DNA of 64,000 bases from Notospermus geniculatus (GCA_002633025.1 NMRB01000340.1:65028-129027); one strand, 5' to 3'; positions 10,936 to 23,583 are shown, counted from the stretch's first letter. Notes: generated by a model from the sequence alone, not told the origin. Numbers and translations are program-made.

Positions 10936-13147
10936 TTGATATGACTCTTTTGAATCTGTATTTTATGAAGTATTGCCTGGTATTCCTTCATTACTGTGTA
11001 AATTTTTTGAATGTTTGAGAACATTATGTTATCTTCATGCAAAGAAACACTGATCGGTGATTGAAATTGTGTTTTTTTGACTTCATTGTTGCATATTTAA
11101 AAAAGTGTGACATCAAAAGAGATTGGACACTCTTGAATAGCCGATGCAAAAAACTGTGTTATGATACTGCCGAAAATTACCAATCGTACACGTGAAATTG
11201 AAATCGTAAACTGTGGTGAAAAACTGCATTTACCTCAAAACAAGTCTAAGATAGTGAACATATTGAAAGCGACACCAAGAACATCATGGTTAAATCTGCT
11301 GTTACTTCACTTACAAAATAGAATAAAACCACGGCAATCGAGAGTAAAATCTGCATGGGGCATTGTTACAAATAGTTTTGTAAAAACATTGCAGTTTGTA
11401 AAAGGTTCACGTTTTATAAAACCTGTTGTTGTTTTTATAAAAAAATGTGCATTTTATGGAAATGGTCGATGACTGTTTTACGATTCTCGTTACCCGGTAC
11501 CTATCGAAAATTTTATGAAAGTGAGTGTTCAGTTTTACACACCTAGGGGTACGATTTTACGATTCACGTGCAGTGACTTTACGAAATTCGGCGAAATACA
11601 GTTTTTTAAATAAAAAAACAACGGGTTTTATAAAACGTGAACATTTTACAAACTGCAATGTTGTTATGAAATTATTTGTAACAGGCATACCATGGTGAAA
11701 GCTGCCATGACCCTACAACTGGTTTATGAACATAGAATGAAAGCTGCTATGACAGTGAAATCTGCATGTGGCACACACCATGAAAACTGCCATGACTTCA
11801 AAACTGAGTTGTGAACATGGATGAAACCATGTTAAATGATACCATGACTTCAGCACTACATTATGAACATGACTGAAATCAAAAATAGATGTCTCTTATC
11901 TATTTTTACTGATAATCTCCATAGCGCACACAATGGCGAAAGCTGCCGTGACTTCACAAATGAGGTTGTGATAAATTGACAAGTGGATAGGTTCCATCGC
12001 ACTGAAATCAATGCCAAATAGTTGGTAACAAAGTCTAAACTGCTAACTGCTAATTGATCGCTAGAATAAAACTCGCAAGTACTACGATACTATCAGATGC
12101 ATAACTTTTTTCTGTCTCCAGCGGCACTAAACTTTCTATTCTCTCCAAAGAAGCTTGATCTGTATCATCAGGTACGATCATTTTTAGGAAACACTGGTAT
12201 TTCTCATGAAATGATGCATTCTAAAGGTTGCTATGGTGATACTGTTGATGATTAAATCAATAAAAGAGACATGTGTAACTCCCTTTTCTAATCAATTCAC
12301 ATTTTTCCAACTTATGCCTGGTGTACATATCTATAGCAAAGTCAGGTATCCTTTTGAAAGAAGAATCCGATGCTGGTAATCTGCCTAATCCTAGCTCTAT
12401 CTTCTGAACTCCAGTGCCAAGAAAGAGCAGTGAATGGACACAGCCATCCCCCACCATACACCATACACACACTCTCTTAAGCGGGTAGCACACCAGGAGA
12501 GATGCGGGTGATATCGCGACAATCTTCTCACCAGCCACCACAGACTGGGTGATATTGGGCGATAATTGCTGGCGAGAAGATATTCCACAGATCGCTGTCG
12601 GGCGCACACCTGGCGTCAAAGAGATCTTGCTTGGTGGTGATCAGATCGCCTGCGATATTGCCTGGCATGCCTGGCGCACCTGGCTGTACAAGTTTTGACC
12701 ATCAGTGCTCCTAGGCCTAACAAGTGGCATCACCCAAATGTCAAGACTCCAACTGGGACTAAAGGTGACTGTATTCATAACAGACTCATGGCTGGGACAA
12801 GCAAGGAAGTCGAAGCCGAGCTGCTTCATACCATGCTATTGACAGTACATTTTGTGAAAGAAATGTACATCACTTTATATTCAGATTCTTGGTAACCATT
12901 GGTGGAATTTGTGGGGTGGTCAGTGAACTAACTTTCAGTGGGGACATAGGTTAACTTCTGCTCCAAGTACAAAGATGCTGACTGAAAAAATGGACGCAGG
13001 TTTTGGCTCTGTCTCTAGAGTGAACACAAAGCTTCGACTTCTTGTCTCCTTTAGCTAACTTTTTTCACCAAAAGGGTTAGTAGTTTTTATGCGCCAGGGA
13101 GACTTTGTTTATCGATGCTCGGGATGATGTTGGTGAAAAAAGAACGT
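10936..13147. repeat. Large direct duplication, unit 2 (2.2 kb)
   Basis: Second copy of 8508-10935 and directly adjacent to it. It lacks the 9010-9232 insertion and is otherwise colinear with a few percent substitutions and small indels. Confidence 0.92.
11364..11683. mobile_element. Fold-back (MITE-like) element, uninterrupted copy
   Basis: About 320 bp with inverted arms of ~68 bp, roughly 85-90% complementary by eye. The arms include GTTCACGTTTTATAAAAC on one side and GTTTTATAAAACGTGAAC on the other. No target-site duplication could be assigned. Confidence 0.6.
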
Positions 13148-14117
13148 GAAACATTTTGCCATTTGATAACCTGATATTCTTATTTCAGTGAAAAACTCGG
13201 CCATTTCTTTCTCGGGAGATAGCTTTCATATACCAATAGTTGGACAGATATAGGATTAGAAAAATCCTTTTCACACTTGGTGCGAACGTTATCCAATCTT
13301 CCTCGGTATCAGAGAGAGTGAGATCCTTGGTGTATTTACACCATTGTGTTTGACTTCAAACCAGGGGAACAACGCCTCCCATACCATGTAAAAACCTATT
13401 CAGATCTCATGAAAGCCATGCTGTGAGCATCTTTTATCTAATCAGGGATGGAGGCAAAACCCTTTACAGATATTCCACCCCTTAAAAAAAACTTTGGGGA
13501 ATTTTTTACCGACTGTTTGGAAATGAGACACATTCCCATGACTTGCTGTGAGACTTCTCAACTGAGGAGGCTTTTTGTTTGTGTTTGTCACTTTTACTTA
13601 GGACTAGACCTATCAACAGTAATCCCTTTCTCTCTGAATCACTTTGTTGATGTTGTACACAATATCATGTCTTTTTGGCTTATTTTGATAAACGAAAGGA
13701 CTGTAAAAAATGTCCTCGAAAGATCATCATTTCAAATGGTCGATGACTGCAAGCATGATCACTGTTACAGCCAACACCCCGGAAATATTCATTTTTGGAA
13801 AATGATGATAATCTTTATTGTTGCCAAATTTGGTACGTATTAAGTTCAAGGCAAAGTGACACACGAATCAACCTGCCTCAAGGAAATATGATTGTATTAA
13901 TTTTCCTGATCACTTGCATCCTTGCCATTAAATTCATCCATGGTGGAGGTTAATGGTGAGCGCAATGAAACAAGAGAAGTTTGGCTTCCCGAATGGCCGA
14001 CATGATCAGGTTTCACTCAACCGTGCCTAGCCTCGAGCAATACATGTGGTTTTATGTTACCCAGCATCACTGACTGATTAACATGCATGCAGACTCTATA
14101 GATCACTTTTCACACAC

Positions 14118-14312
14118 CCAATCAGGGAGAAATGCAGATTTGCTGCTTTACTTCACATCCAATCAGAGAGAAACGCCGATTTTCTGCATCTACACACATC
14201 CAATCAGAGAGAAGCGCCAATTTGCTGCATCTTACATACCCAATCAGAGAGAAGCACTGATTTGCTGCATCTTTTCACAGCCAATCAGACAGAAACACTG
14301 ATAAGCTGTGTC
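14118..14312. repeat. 41 bp minisatellite carrying CCAATCAG
   Basis: Five units begin with CCAATCAG at 14118, 14159, 14200, 14240 and 14281, so the period is 40-41 bp. Each unit continues with a GAGAAGCRCYGATTTGCTGC-like sequence. The motif contains a CCAAT box in each unit. Function unknown. Confidence 0.85.
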
Positions 14313-16135
14313 AAAATCCTTTGTTCTGAGATGTTTCATCTGCTCAGTCACAAAATAAAAGTTCCAGTAGGCCTACCCATCAACAGGATACCTGACATGC
14401 ACATTTTGCGATAGAAAAGAAGCTGCTGTATGAATATGTACCGACATTAAAACCTTGTTTGTTTACTGATCATGCCTACAGGTTCTTACATTTGATTTCT
14501 GTTGTAAGCTTAATCTTTGTTGGATTATCTTCTGTAAAAGCTTTTATTTATTTCCTAATATCACTTCCAGAAATCTGTGGTAAGTTTGCTTTTCAGTGGT
14601 TGCCAAGATTCAGTCACACTGCAGGGTGTCATCAAACATGTGCCCCAGGAAAATGGGGGAACCATACCACGGTTGTTGTTCTTGGGAGTGTTCCTGAAAC
14701 AACCTGTTGAGTGAAACCATACCCTTGCAACTCTTGGCAGCAACTCGGTTTAGATCTGACACACAATTGTTTATTTTTGTTGGTGATGTATTTTCAGGAA
14801 AATTGGTGACACCTGAAATTGAAAAGCATTATTCCTGCACATTTGTGTCTTTTTATCTCGGTTTTAGCATTTTTGGCGAGATAATAAGTGTGTTTACGGC
14901 AGCACCCATGCAACGAATGTTGTCTTGTGCAGAGAATCCTCAAATAGGAATGTTAATTATACACATGTACAATGCATGCAAGTCGACAGTTTTGCTCGCA
15001 GGCGTTTATGGTAGTTCATTTCTTTCCCTGGAAATTCCAGGAATTCATGCATATCTGCTAGGAATGGATTATACACTGAAATATGTATTTCTGTTCCAAC
15101 AAGATGACGTAAATGTGCATGTCTCACTTTAGGTTTCCTGGTTCCGTAATTTCACAGCATCCAGAAAGATGGCTACACCAAAACTTGTCTAGGCCTAGAT
15201 TCCATAACATTTTCATGTGATAGTTGAAAAACAATCACCATCAAAAAATCTGTACCGGTAGTCAAAATTGCTTTGCAAATTCATGTTTTTAACCTATTGC
15301 ATATGCCAAATTAATAATGGACGCTTTGTTAGCACAAATACACATTCCACTTCCAATTCAGTGAAGCGAGGTGGAGTTCCACCTCAACTGTAAATAACCA
15401 TGCATACATTTTACCGATGAACATTGAACAGTGCACCATAAGTTCAATGGAAGTTGAGTGGGATGAGATCTAGGCATAACATTCCCTGAGGCTTCCGCTG
15501 TTTCATTGAACACCATTCAATTTAAAACAATACAATTAAAGCCACATTTTATAAGAATTCACGTGGTTTTAGGGCAGGGCAGTTCTGGAATCTTCGTAAG
15601 CATTGCCAATCGTACTAATTTCAATTTCTTGTGGAACGTTCTGGAATCATTTGTGTTTTTCATTTCAAAAGTAGATTCACAAATATTGTGTTCGGTTTTT
15701 TGTGTGCCTGAATAAAGAGTTCATAATTGGTGTTAAATTTACCTTTCTGGGCCTGGTTACTATTTATCATGTATCATTCATACTTTTTTCCAATTTTCCT
15801 GCGTTCATTCAAAGAGACTGCTTACTTTTCTAATGGATGATAATTTCTTGTTTTTTAGTTGCCGTAACACAAAAATGACTTCTTTTGTAGAGTTCCTTTG
15901 CAATGTTCACCCTTTGGTGACCAGCCTACACTTCAGAATCAGCATAAAACCTGTGATATGCATCACTGGGTATGAATCAGGACAAGGAAAGAAGTGATGT
16001 TTTCCAGAATGTCTGGTAATTGACAGTGTTCAGATGCTTTATATGTCAGACATTTCCTTTCTCAAAAAATCATTGTGAGCCAATAAATTACTTAAATAAT
16101 CAGTTGTCTATTGATTTGAAATAAAGATATGTTTC

Positions 16136-16272
16136 GCTAGCAGCCATCTTGCCAAAGTTAGGTCATCACTATGGGAATTTTCTTCCAGGGTGACAGATGA
16201 TTGGTTCACCCATCCCCAGTGGGGGAAATTCCCGTAATGGTGACCGAATTTTGGCAAGATATGGTTGCCAGC
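16136..16272. mobile_element. Short inverted-repeat element
   Basis: About 137 bp that folds almost end to end. GCTAGCAGCCATCTTGCC at the left pairs with GGCAAGATATGGTTGCCAGC at the right, and GGGAATTTTC pairs with GAAATTCCC inside. No target duplication is evident. Confidence 0.55.
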
Positions 16273-16906
16273 AAAACTCCTCCATACTCCTAGCTGATAC
16301 GTCTCAGGAGGGGATTTTCAAAAAATGTCTGCCACACACACATGCATCACTACAGAGAATCCTCAACCAGAGCGTCATATTTGACTTTATATTTACAATA
16401 CATTCAATATTAATTGTCAGTTGTTGGTACATTGTACCATTGAAGTTTCTAATGAATGATCTTATTCGTATTTGTAGAGGGTATCTGAGCAACAAAAACC
16501 AGCTAATTAATCAGCCTACATGTGCACAGTGTTTGCTATACATGTACTGTAACCTATTTGGTGCACAGGTCACTTCCCTTAGCTGCAGTGAGACACTGGG
16601 AACTCGTGTTCTGTTTTACACTTGACAACTTATTTTGAATCCACTGTAGGCGTTTCATGTTTGGGTTTGAAACCCAATGCCAGGTTGCAAACTTGCATTT
16701 TACCTCATCTCGGCCATTGAGTTGTAATATATGACTAATACTTTAATTGTAAGATAATATGGAAGAATGATTCTTTGCCAGCAGTTTTTTTTGTGCTAAG
16801 GTACTCTCTGATGTTGAAATACCACATTCCAAACACAGGTGACATTCATATCAGTGCATTAATTTGTTGTCCTAAAACGAGTAAAGCCAATAAAGTTTGA
16901 CGTAAA

Positions 16907-17364
16907 CTAATTGAAATGGAGTACATGTAATAGCCTATGTGTAGAGATTATTTGTATTTCTAAATGATTCTTCCACCATTTCGTGTACACATCTATCCAT
17001 AGATTTTTGAGTGACGAATAGTTTATTGGCGACATATGTGTTTTGTGACAGTAAATATTATCTTCGTCATCAGTATCTAATCCAATAGCATATGCATCAC
17101 TGAAGGCTAGTTTAATACCAGTGAGCGACACCATCAAAATCCTGCCCCCCCCCCCCATTTTCGGCCATGATAATAACCATTCCAATACTGTGTCAATTTT
17201 TTTTTATCTGTTTCCACTGATAAAGCAGAATGATGCAACCACTCCAACAAAAAATCATATAAAATGGTATGATCCTTGCCAATAAAAATCATATGGTTGA
17301 GGGCAAAAAACGTATACAAATGCAACACAAAGGAAGAGTTTGAGTATCTGAATGATAAATTCAA
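16907..17364 (-). other. Possible open frame split at a homopolymer
   Basis: On the - strand, one open frame (17364 to 17134) runs into a G-run (a C-run on the + strand at 17144-17155), where a second frame (17185 to 16907) carries on with similar composition. A one- or two-base error in the homopolymer would join them into roughly 150 residues. I recognise no domain and see no splice borders, so this may be chance or a decayed transposon. Confidence 0.2.
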
Positions 17365-17379
17365 TTCGTGAAGACAGTA

Positions 17380-17620
17380 GCCGTGGTTACACTACATAGA
17401 AATCCCCGGGTTTTTTGACACCCGGGTCTAGCCCGGCTCTGAAAAATCCCTCCTGAGGCTCGGTGCCCGTCAACACTACTCAAATTTTGTGACGGGGACC
17501 TAAATTAAGCCCTCCAAAACCCGTTCGAGCTCGGAGGGGATTATTACACCGCGTTTTTAACAGGTGTGGACAGAAAAAACCCGGGTTCGACACGGGTTTT
17601 TTATGTGGTGTAACAAGGGC
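17380..17620. mobile_element. TA-flanked MITE, 241 bp
   Basis: Flanked by TA on both sides (17378-17379, 17621-17622). Termini are GCCGTGGTTACACTACATA and, inverted, GCCCTTGTTACACCACATA. Sub-terminal CCCGGGTTTTTTGACACCCGGG-like palindromes extend the fold. A TA target and non-coding interior suggest a Tc1/mariner-type MITE. Confidence 0.7.
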
Positions 17621-18442
17621 TAATATAATCCATGACTGATCTCAACACGTGGCCCAAATCAGTATCATGATCCCCTGTTCGGTATCAACCGGAACAGCTA
17701 GGCGCTTTACTTAGTTTAAACTGCCATTATTAACTTACATGTATGTAACTTGCTATTGTGCCATGATTCCTGTTGAAGCTGGTGCTAACACAATTGTGTA
17801 CACGTAATGCATTAACAGAGTATAAAGATTGATTAAAAAGGCTATTAAGTTGCTGTAAACTCAGTTTACTAATATATACTTTGTGTGTAACGATTAAACA
17901 TACATCAGTTTACTTGCTATTTCTCCACTATTGAATCCATTATAATCCCTGTTTTTTGCATTTAAACTCGCACCAAATGAACAAGTCGGGTGGTACTCTT
18001 TTTGTGTTAGGCCAATACCGTACTCATGCATTAATTTACCTCCAACTTCCACCAATGTACAATCACCAACACCGGTATCTTAAAAGTCCGTGCAGCCAAC
18101 TCACTGTTTTGGTATTTCTAAAACCTCTGGTATGACATTAAGCAAAGGCCTACTCCATGCAGTTACTGTAACTGCATGTTAGCAAACACCAAGACGGGTG
18201 TTAAACCATTATTAAAATCACTCACGGAGTGCCTAAAGTAAAGTAGATCCTCATGCAATGCCTTCCAGGTTCAGATCAATGTACCTCATTTCTAAAGATA
18301 TTTATCTGGATTCCATTCCTCACAATGGTTGGCCAAAACTGCAAATATCATGCTTTAAATTTCATGTTCAAAAATAGACAAATATTGTGTTGAAAATGGC
18401 TTTATTAATATATTAATATATTTTCCCTGATTAACTCTAAAG

Positions 18443-19270
18443 TTTGTATGTCCAACTACATGTACGTACTAACTGACTCTTCTCTAAATCCTCCTCTTCA
18501 GGGAAAGCATGGAGGAAACATTATGCCTGTCCTTCCTTTCTTGGCAATCTCAGCCAGTGTTAGCATCAGTATGAAAATGCCTATAGGTGCTGGTCGACGT
18601 GGGAGTTTCTCTCGTGTAAGTTCGCTCTTTATGGGCTTTTCAACTGTAGAGAACCATGGGAAGTCATTTGGCGCAATACCTAAGGATACTACCGTAATGA
18701 TGATGAATTACCCATTGAGAACCAACTCAGGCTAGAAAACTACTTGAAGGAGCACCACCTGTAGCATTTACATAAGATACCATTTTCCATTGTTCTCAAC
18801 TGTCAAGGGCCCAAAGTACTCTGATATGGACATGTATGTTTTGTGTGCAGGCTCGAGCAAGTCCCCTTGTGATCCTTCAACTGGCATATGGTGGGTACAC
18901 AAATGAATATATACCTTCCTGTTGTTTTCCTTGTTAAGTTCAATGCCAGTTATACCTGCATTCTGGGTTTTATTTTACAGTTTGATGACATGTATGATGA
19001 CATGTATATAATGTGTTTCTTCAAGATATTAACGGATACTTATCATTTCGTCTTTAACCATGATGAAGCTCGAATGCTTAATAAATCAGGCACCTTCTTT
19101 TACAATACTCAGCACATGAGATCCAGCTGTTTTTTTAGTAGCACAATCAGTGGTGAACTCCATTTTAGAATCAGTGTTGTTATATCAGAATCTAGTCGGG
19201 GCAGTTTTTCTAAGTGATCAGTAAATGGTGTGCGTTTTCACGATTTGCACTCTTGGCATCAACTTGTAAG
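18443..19270. repeat. Direct duplication, unit 1 (0.83 kb)
   Basis: Colinear with 19364-20213, starting TGTATGTCCAACTACATG and ending GCATCAACTTGTAAG, with small substitutions and indels. It contains the exon-like segment at 18502-18615. Confidence 0.9.
18502..18615 (+). CDS. Candidate exon of unknown gene (copy 1)
   Basis: A 38-codon open segment preceded by CTCCTCTTCAG and followed by GTAAGT, phase 0 at both ends. The peptide is hydrophobic in the middle (MPVLPFLAISASVSI) and basic at its end (GAGRRGSFSR). No family is recognised and no partner exon could be linked, so it may be chance. The second copy at 19421-19534 keeps the frame and both splice-like borders with one Arg-to-His change. 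Confidence 0.22.
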
Positions 19271-19363
19271 ATTTCAAGTTCGGATGATTTAATCCACGCT
19301 TAATCCATGATTAGTAAGTCTAGGTTTAAGCCAAATTTTAAACCACTTTGGTGCATACGGGCC

Positions 19364-20213
19364 TGTATGTCCAACTACATGTACGTACTAACTGACTCTT
19401 CTCTAAATCCTCCTCTTCAGGGAAAGCATGGAGGAAACATTATGCCTGTCCTTCCTTTCTTGGCAATCTCAGCCAGTGTTAGCATCAGTATGAAAATGCC
19501 TATAGGTGCTGGCCGACGTGGGAGTTTCTCTCATGTAAGTTCGCTCTTTATGGGCTTTTCAACTGTAGAGAACCATGGGAAGTCATTTGGCGCAATACCT
19601 AAGGATACTAACATGATGAATTACCCATTGAGAACCAACTCAGGCTTGAAAACTACTTGAAGGAGCACCACCTGTAGCATTTACATAAGATGCCATTTTC
19701 CATTGTTCTCAACTGTCAAGGGCCCAAAGTACTCTGCTATGGACATGTATCCACATTTATGTATGTTTTGTGTGACAGGCTCGAGCAAGTCCCCTTGTGA
19801 TCCTTCAACACTGGCATATGGTGGGTACACAAATGAATATATATACCTTATATATACCTTCCTGTTGTTTTCCTTGTTAAGTTCAATGCCAGTTATACCT
19901 GCATTCTGGGTTTTATTTTACAGTTTGATGACATGTATGATGACATGTATATATGTGTTTCTTAAAGATATTAACGGATACTTATCATTTCGTCTTTAAC
20001 CATGATGAAGCTCGAATGCTTAATAAATCAGGCACCTTCTTTTACAATACTCAGCACATGAGATCCAGCTGTTTTTTTAGTAGCACAATCAGTGGTGAAC
20101 TCCCATTTTAGAATCAGTGTTGTTTATATCAGAATCTAGTCGGGGCAGTTTTTCTAAGTGATCAGTAAATTGGTGTGCGTTTTCACGATTTGCACTCTTG
20201 GCATCAACTTGTA
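19364..20213. repeat. Direct duplication, unit 2 (0.85 kb)
   Basis: Second copy of 18443-19270. The ~93 bp spacer between the copies (19271-19363) resembles one end of a MITE (CTTAATCCATGATTAGTAAG and a terminal GTGCATACGGGCC) with no partner end in view. Confidence 0.9.
19421..19534 (+). CDS. Candidate exon of unknown gene (copy 2)
   Basis: Same 38-codon open segment as 18502-18615, between CTCTTCAG and GTAAGT, with the last residue His instead of Arg. The retained frame only shows that the copies are close relatives; no function is known. Confidence 0.2.
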
Positions 20214-21795
20214 AGAATTTCACAGAATGAGTGTCAATCTTATTATATTTTGCAAGACTTTTCGTACCGTAATCTGTATTGTCTTCATCATCATGATTAT
20301 TCTAATTCTAATTGTGCACTGCTCCCTGAAGTCTGCCTATATAGACTTAGAAGCAACATAAGGTCCAGTGACCTGTTCCAAACTCCTGATTATTCACTGG
20401 TGACAAATTTATATCAGTAAGTCATGTATTTATAGTATTCCACGAGTTAGAAACCAGGAAAGTGTTCTTTTTTATCGTCGGATGAAGATGTTGTGCTTCA
20501 ATTGTGATTTTGAATATAGAACTTGGTTACATCTGTCACATGGAATACTGGCCAGTGTAGTGTTCGGTAGTTTCGTTTATATACCTGCCTATTTCTTTCA
20601 ATTGACCAACCTATCAGTGCCTGCCATACTGCAAGTCACGTGGTTTGGAACTGAAACCATGCAAGATAGGTCCAAGTGGAGAGCCTTGGGTTACACCAAG
20701 TAATGAGCTGCCACTATCTTCTGCGGGTCTTTCCTACATATAAATACATTTGATGACACCAATACATGCAGTGTGCTAGCCTGATTGGAGGTCACTGTAT
20801 GAGGGCTGGCTGGAAAAAATTAGGGCCTTTTTAAAAAGCCTGTCTAAGTATAGGGCCATTCCGAGTACCCATTTGTGTAACACCCAGTGTAAAACGAGCA
20901 AATTTAATGAATATTACAGCTGTACCATAAATATTCATGTATTTATGGTTGTAAGACGTTTAGGCTCAAATTTTATTAAATACTGTTTTGCGTTCTTCCA
21001 ATTAGCAGCACATGGATTTAATCTAAATTCACCTCAAAAAGGCTGGAACAAATCCGAATCCGGGAATTGTTCATTTTGTACGGGTCATCCAGCCTGGGAG
21101 GAATTATACTTGACCAAGAAGTAGCAAATGCTGCAAGTTGCAGTAAACCAGTGAGAGATAGCACAGTGACTGAATCAGTAGTGTACATGATTTTGTTTCA
21201 AGTCCAAGCATTTTGATCTGTAATTACATGCAACTTGCCCCGAACTCAATTTTATCATGCATAAATTTACCAAATTTATAGCCATGAATGAATTTATAGG
21301 CTGTAATAACATGCATTTCTCAGTAAATTCATTTTACTCAGAGCGGGTGAACCTGATCATTTACATTATGATTGTTTTCTCAAGCTACCGGTATATTTAG
21401 TTGGAAAGTTGCAGCTTGTTGTTTTGTGTCTTTGCATTATCTTTTTGGGGAGATTCCATAGTTTATTTCGTATGAGATACATGTAGGTAGAAAAAGTGTG
21501 TACACGCATGTAACAGTGGTCTTCATCACCACAGTATCACGCATTTTCTCTAATACACAAACATATTGTATTGTAACATGTCATGTAAAAAAAAGAGATA
21601 CATGCTGCATACACGATAGACGAGGGTGATTTACCGTATGTAAATATTGCTGTTGAAAGATGAAAATAAGATATGTGAAACTTGATTTACTGTACTGTAT
21701 TCTTTCTTAAGATGAATCAAAATTCATTGCGAATCAATATGAAGTTAAATGTGGATTAATGATAAGACTTGGCAAAGATAAGCACTGCACATAAC
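20214..21795. other. Intergenic, no gene recognised
   Basis: Two short + strand frames, 20482-20703 (hydrophobic) and 20873-21124 (with a CSFCTGHPAW segment after a possible acceptor), could not be tied to any family or to each other. Nothing else is evident. Confidence 0.4.
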
Positions 21796-22035
21796 CAGTG
21801 TGGTGATTCAAACGCAAAATTATTTTAATCGTACGCGAAGTCGTTGATGCATAACTAATGGTGCTTGTCGCATTTGCAGTTCATCTGGTAAATGGAAGGG
21901 GTGACGGGTGATTACGTAATAAGCTGTCACCCCTTCTATTTGCCTAAACAACTGCAAAAATAGTCAACACGATTAGTTATGCATGAGTAAAATCGTGTAC
22001 GAATAAACTAATTTTGTGTTTGAATCACCACACTG
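21796..22035. mobile_element. Fold-back MITE, 240 bp
   Basis: Near end-to-end inverted repeat. CAGTGTGGTGATTCAAACGC at the left mirrors GTGTTTGAATCACCACACTG at the right. ATAAC flanks both sides (21791-21795, 22036-22040), suggesting a 5 bp target duplication, unlike the TA-flanked MITEs elsewhere in the window. No coding capacity. Confidence 0.7.
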
Positions 22036-22040
22036 ATAAC

Positions 22041-23217
22041 ATGGATAATCTATCTATACGTCTCATACGTAGAGGGTGCGTAAGGCTTTCATAGGAGGTT
22101 ATATTTCTCACTCGTCATTTGTGATTTGGCGCGAATCATCCTTAACGCGAAGAAAAACGTGAAGAAAAACTGTCCATTCTCCAGTAATTGTTCACGTGAT
22201 TTTGATGTTGAATGAAAAAAGACGAGCGAAACATGAAAAGTGAGTAGGCCTAATTGATTTCTATGTAACAGCATCCTAATTTGCTTGTATGCAGGTGCCC
22301 TCTTGGCATAGCCGATGGATAGGCCTATTCAGATATCCATAGAGGGCACCTTCGTACATGGACATTGCATGCGACTATAGCGCTGTAAAGGAGAGTTGCC
22401 CACACAAGCAAAGATTACAAGTGTAACAGGTATTAATTGAATTCCCACCTTACTGATGACAGGCAGCAATGAAGCTCGAATTGCATGGTGTGTAATCTCC
22501 AGCTTGTCTGCCAATATACCCAGCACAAGAATAATGAAACTGTAAGAATGATATCGTACTAGTATATTGCAGTACCGGTACTTCAAATAATGAGTTTAGC
22601 AGGCGAGAGATGGAAAATAAGAACGACTTGATTTAAAATACTATCAACTTGTCACAAAAAAAGACTGATCGTGCACCAGTTGTTCAAAGTGAATACATTT
22701 TACAGCTATTTTCAATATTATACATAGAGTCTCTTCTCTTCCCTGGTTTAGCAATATACCCCCACCGAGACGTCTCACGTCTCACGTGCGTGTCTCAAAC
22801 ATTCCTTGGTAACGGTACATTCAATCATTGGATGAATCTTTTTACTTCCCGAAACCTGGCTTGTTCTACACACTGTTCGATGATAATGGTGATGCTACCA
22901 GCTGCATTAAGTGTAATCTTTCATTGCGCGAAACCAAAAAATGGCTACAGTATATGCTGTATGTGAATATGTGGACATGTATTTGCGTATTATCTATACC
23001 TTTATATTGTGTACTATACTTGTGTCTGAATACGGTAAATTTTGGGCTTTCTACTTTGGCAACTGTCTGTTGGGCACAGTGAGTTTTTAAGTTGTCTCTT
23101 TCCTGTTTAACCAATTGTGTCTGTGAGAGTTTGAGATCCTGAAATGTAATGGATAAGTATAAATATGGATGTGCAAGTTTCAAAAGGTGAACGGAAAATC
23201 TGATACAGTACATACAG
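22041..23217. other. Intergenic, no gene recognised
   Basis: Contains overlapping open frames of 60-150 codons on both strands (22649-22966, 22828-23082, and the - strand up to 23324) with no known motif or splice borders. Part of the - strand frame runs into the adjacent MITE. Confidence 0.4.
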
Positions 23218-23219
23218 TA

Positions 23220-23581
23220 CCGATCACAATTGACATCCCTAAATTTGCGTAACTTACACGTAACTTGCGCGTAACTTACACGAAACTTACGCATAACCAA
23301 CATGTATGTTACGTGACATTTCACGCAGTATTACAGGCGTATAAGTCACAGTGAGTTAAGGAGGTGACAGACTGGCGCGTAAGCAATGCGTCGGGAAGCG
23401 TTCAACCAATCAAGGAGGCGGTAACAGGGACCGAAACACCTACCAAAGAATCTGAGTGGCGGAACGCCTGCATGACGCATCGCGTACGCGCCAGTCTGTC
23501 ACCGCCTTTAAATTAAGCACAACCAAGATGTAAGTTACATGTAACTTAACATGAAGCTGTAGGGATGTCAATTGTGACCTG
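23220..23581. mobile_element. TA-flanked MITE hosting a nested MITE
   Basis: Outer element with TA on both sides (23218-23219, 23582-23583). Termini are GATCACAATTGACATCCCTA at the left and its near-complement TAGGGATGTCAATTGTGACC at the right. Sub-terminal GTAACTTAC/GTAAGTTAC repeats add to the fold. A second, complete inverted-repeat element sits inside at 23359-23508. Confidence 0.7.
23359..23508. mobile_element. Nested MITE, 150 bp
   Basis: Flanked by TA (23357-23358, 23509-23510). Arms are GAGGTGACAGACTGGCGCGT and the inverted ACGCGCCAGTCTGTCACCGC. It is inserted in the outer element, so it is the younger insertion. Confidence 0.65.
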
Positions 23582-23583
23582 TA

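Larger units (their letters stand above)
13148..17379. other. Intergenic stretch, no gene recognised
   Basis: Open frames of 60-140 codons occur (13448-13843, 14707-15132 and 16197-16625 on the + strand), but none shows a known domain or convincing splice borders. The stretch holds a five-unit 41 bp repeat (14118-14312), an inverted repeat (16136-16272) and a possible broken open frame on the - strand (16907-17364), each listed separately. Confidence 0.5.

Noticed and set aside
14707-15132. 141-codon hydrophobic open frame on the + strand
   Set aside because: No recognised family, no flanking splice signals I could trust, and only one copy; kept as unexplained rather than called a gene.
22649-23324. 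Overlapping open frames including a 152-codon - strand frame
   Set aside because: The - strand frame runs into a MITE's repeated GTAACTTAC sequence, and the + strand frames lack motifs.
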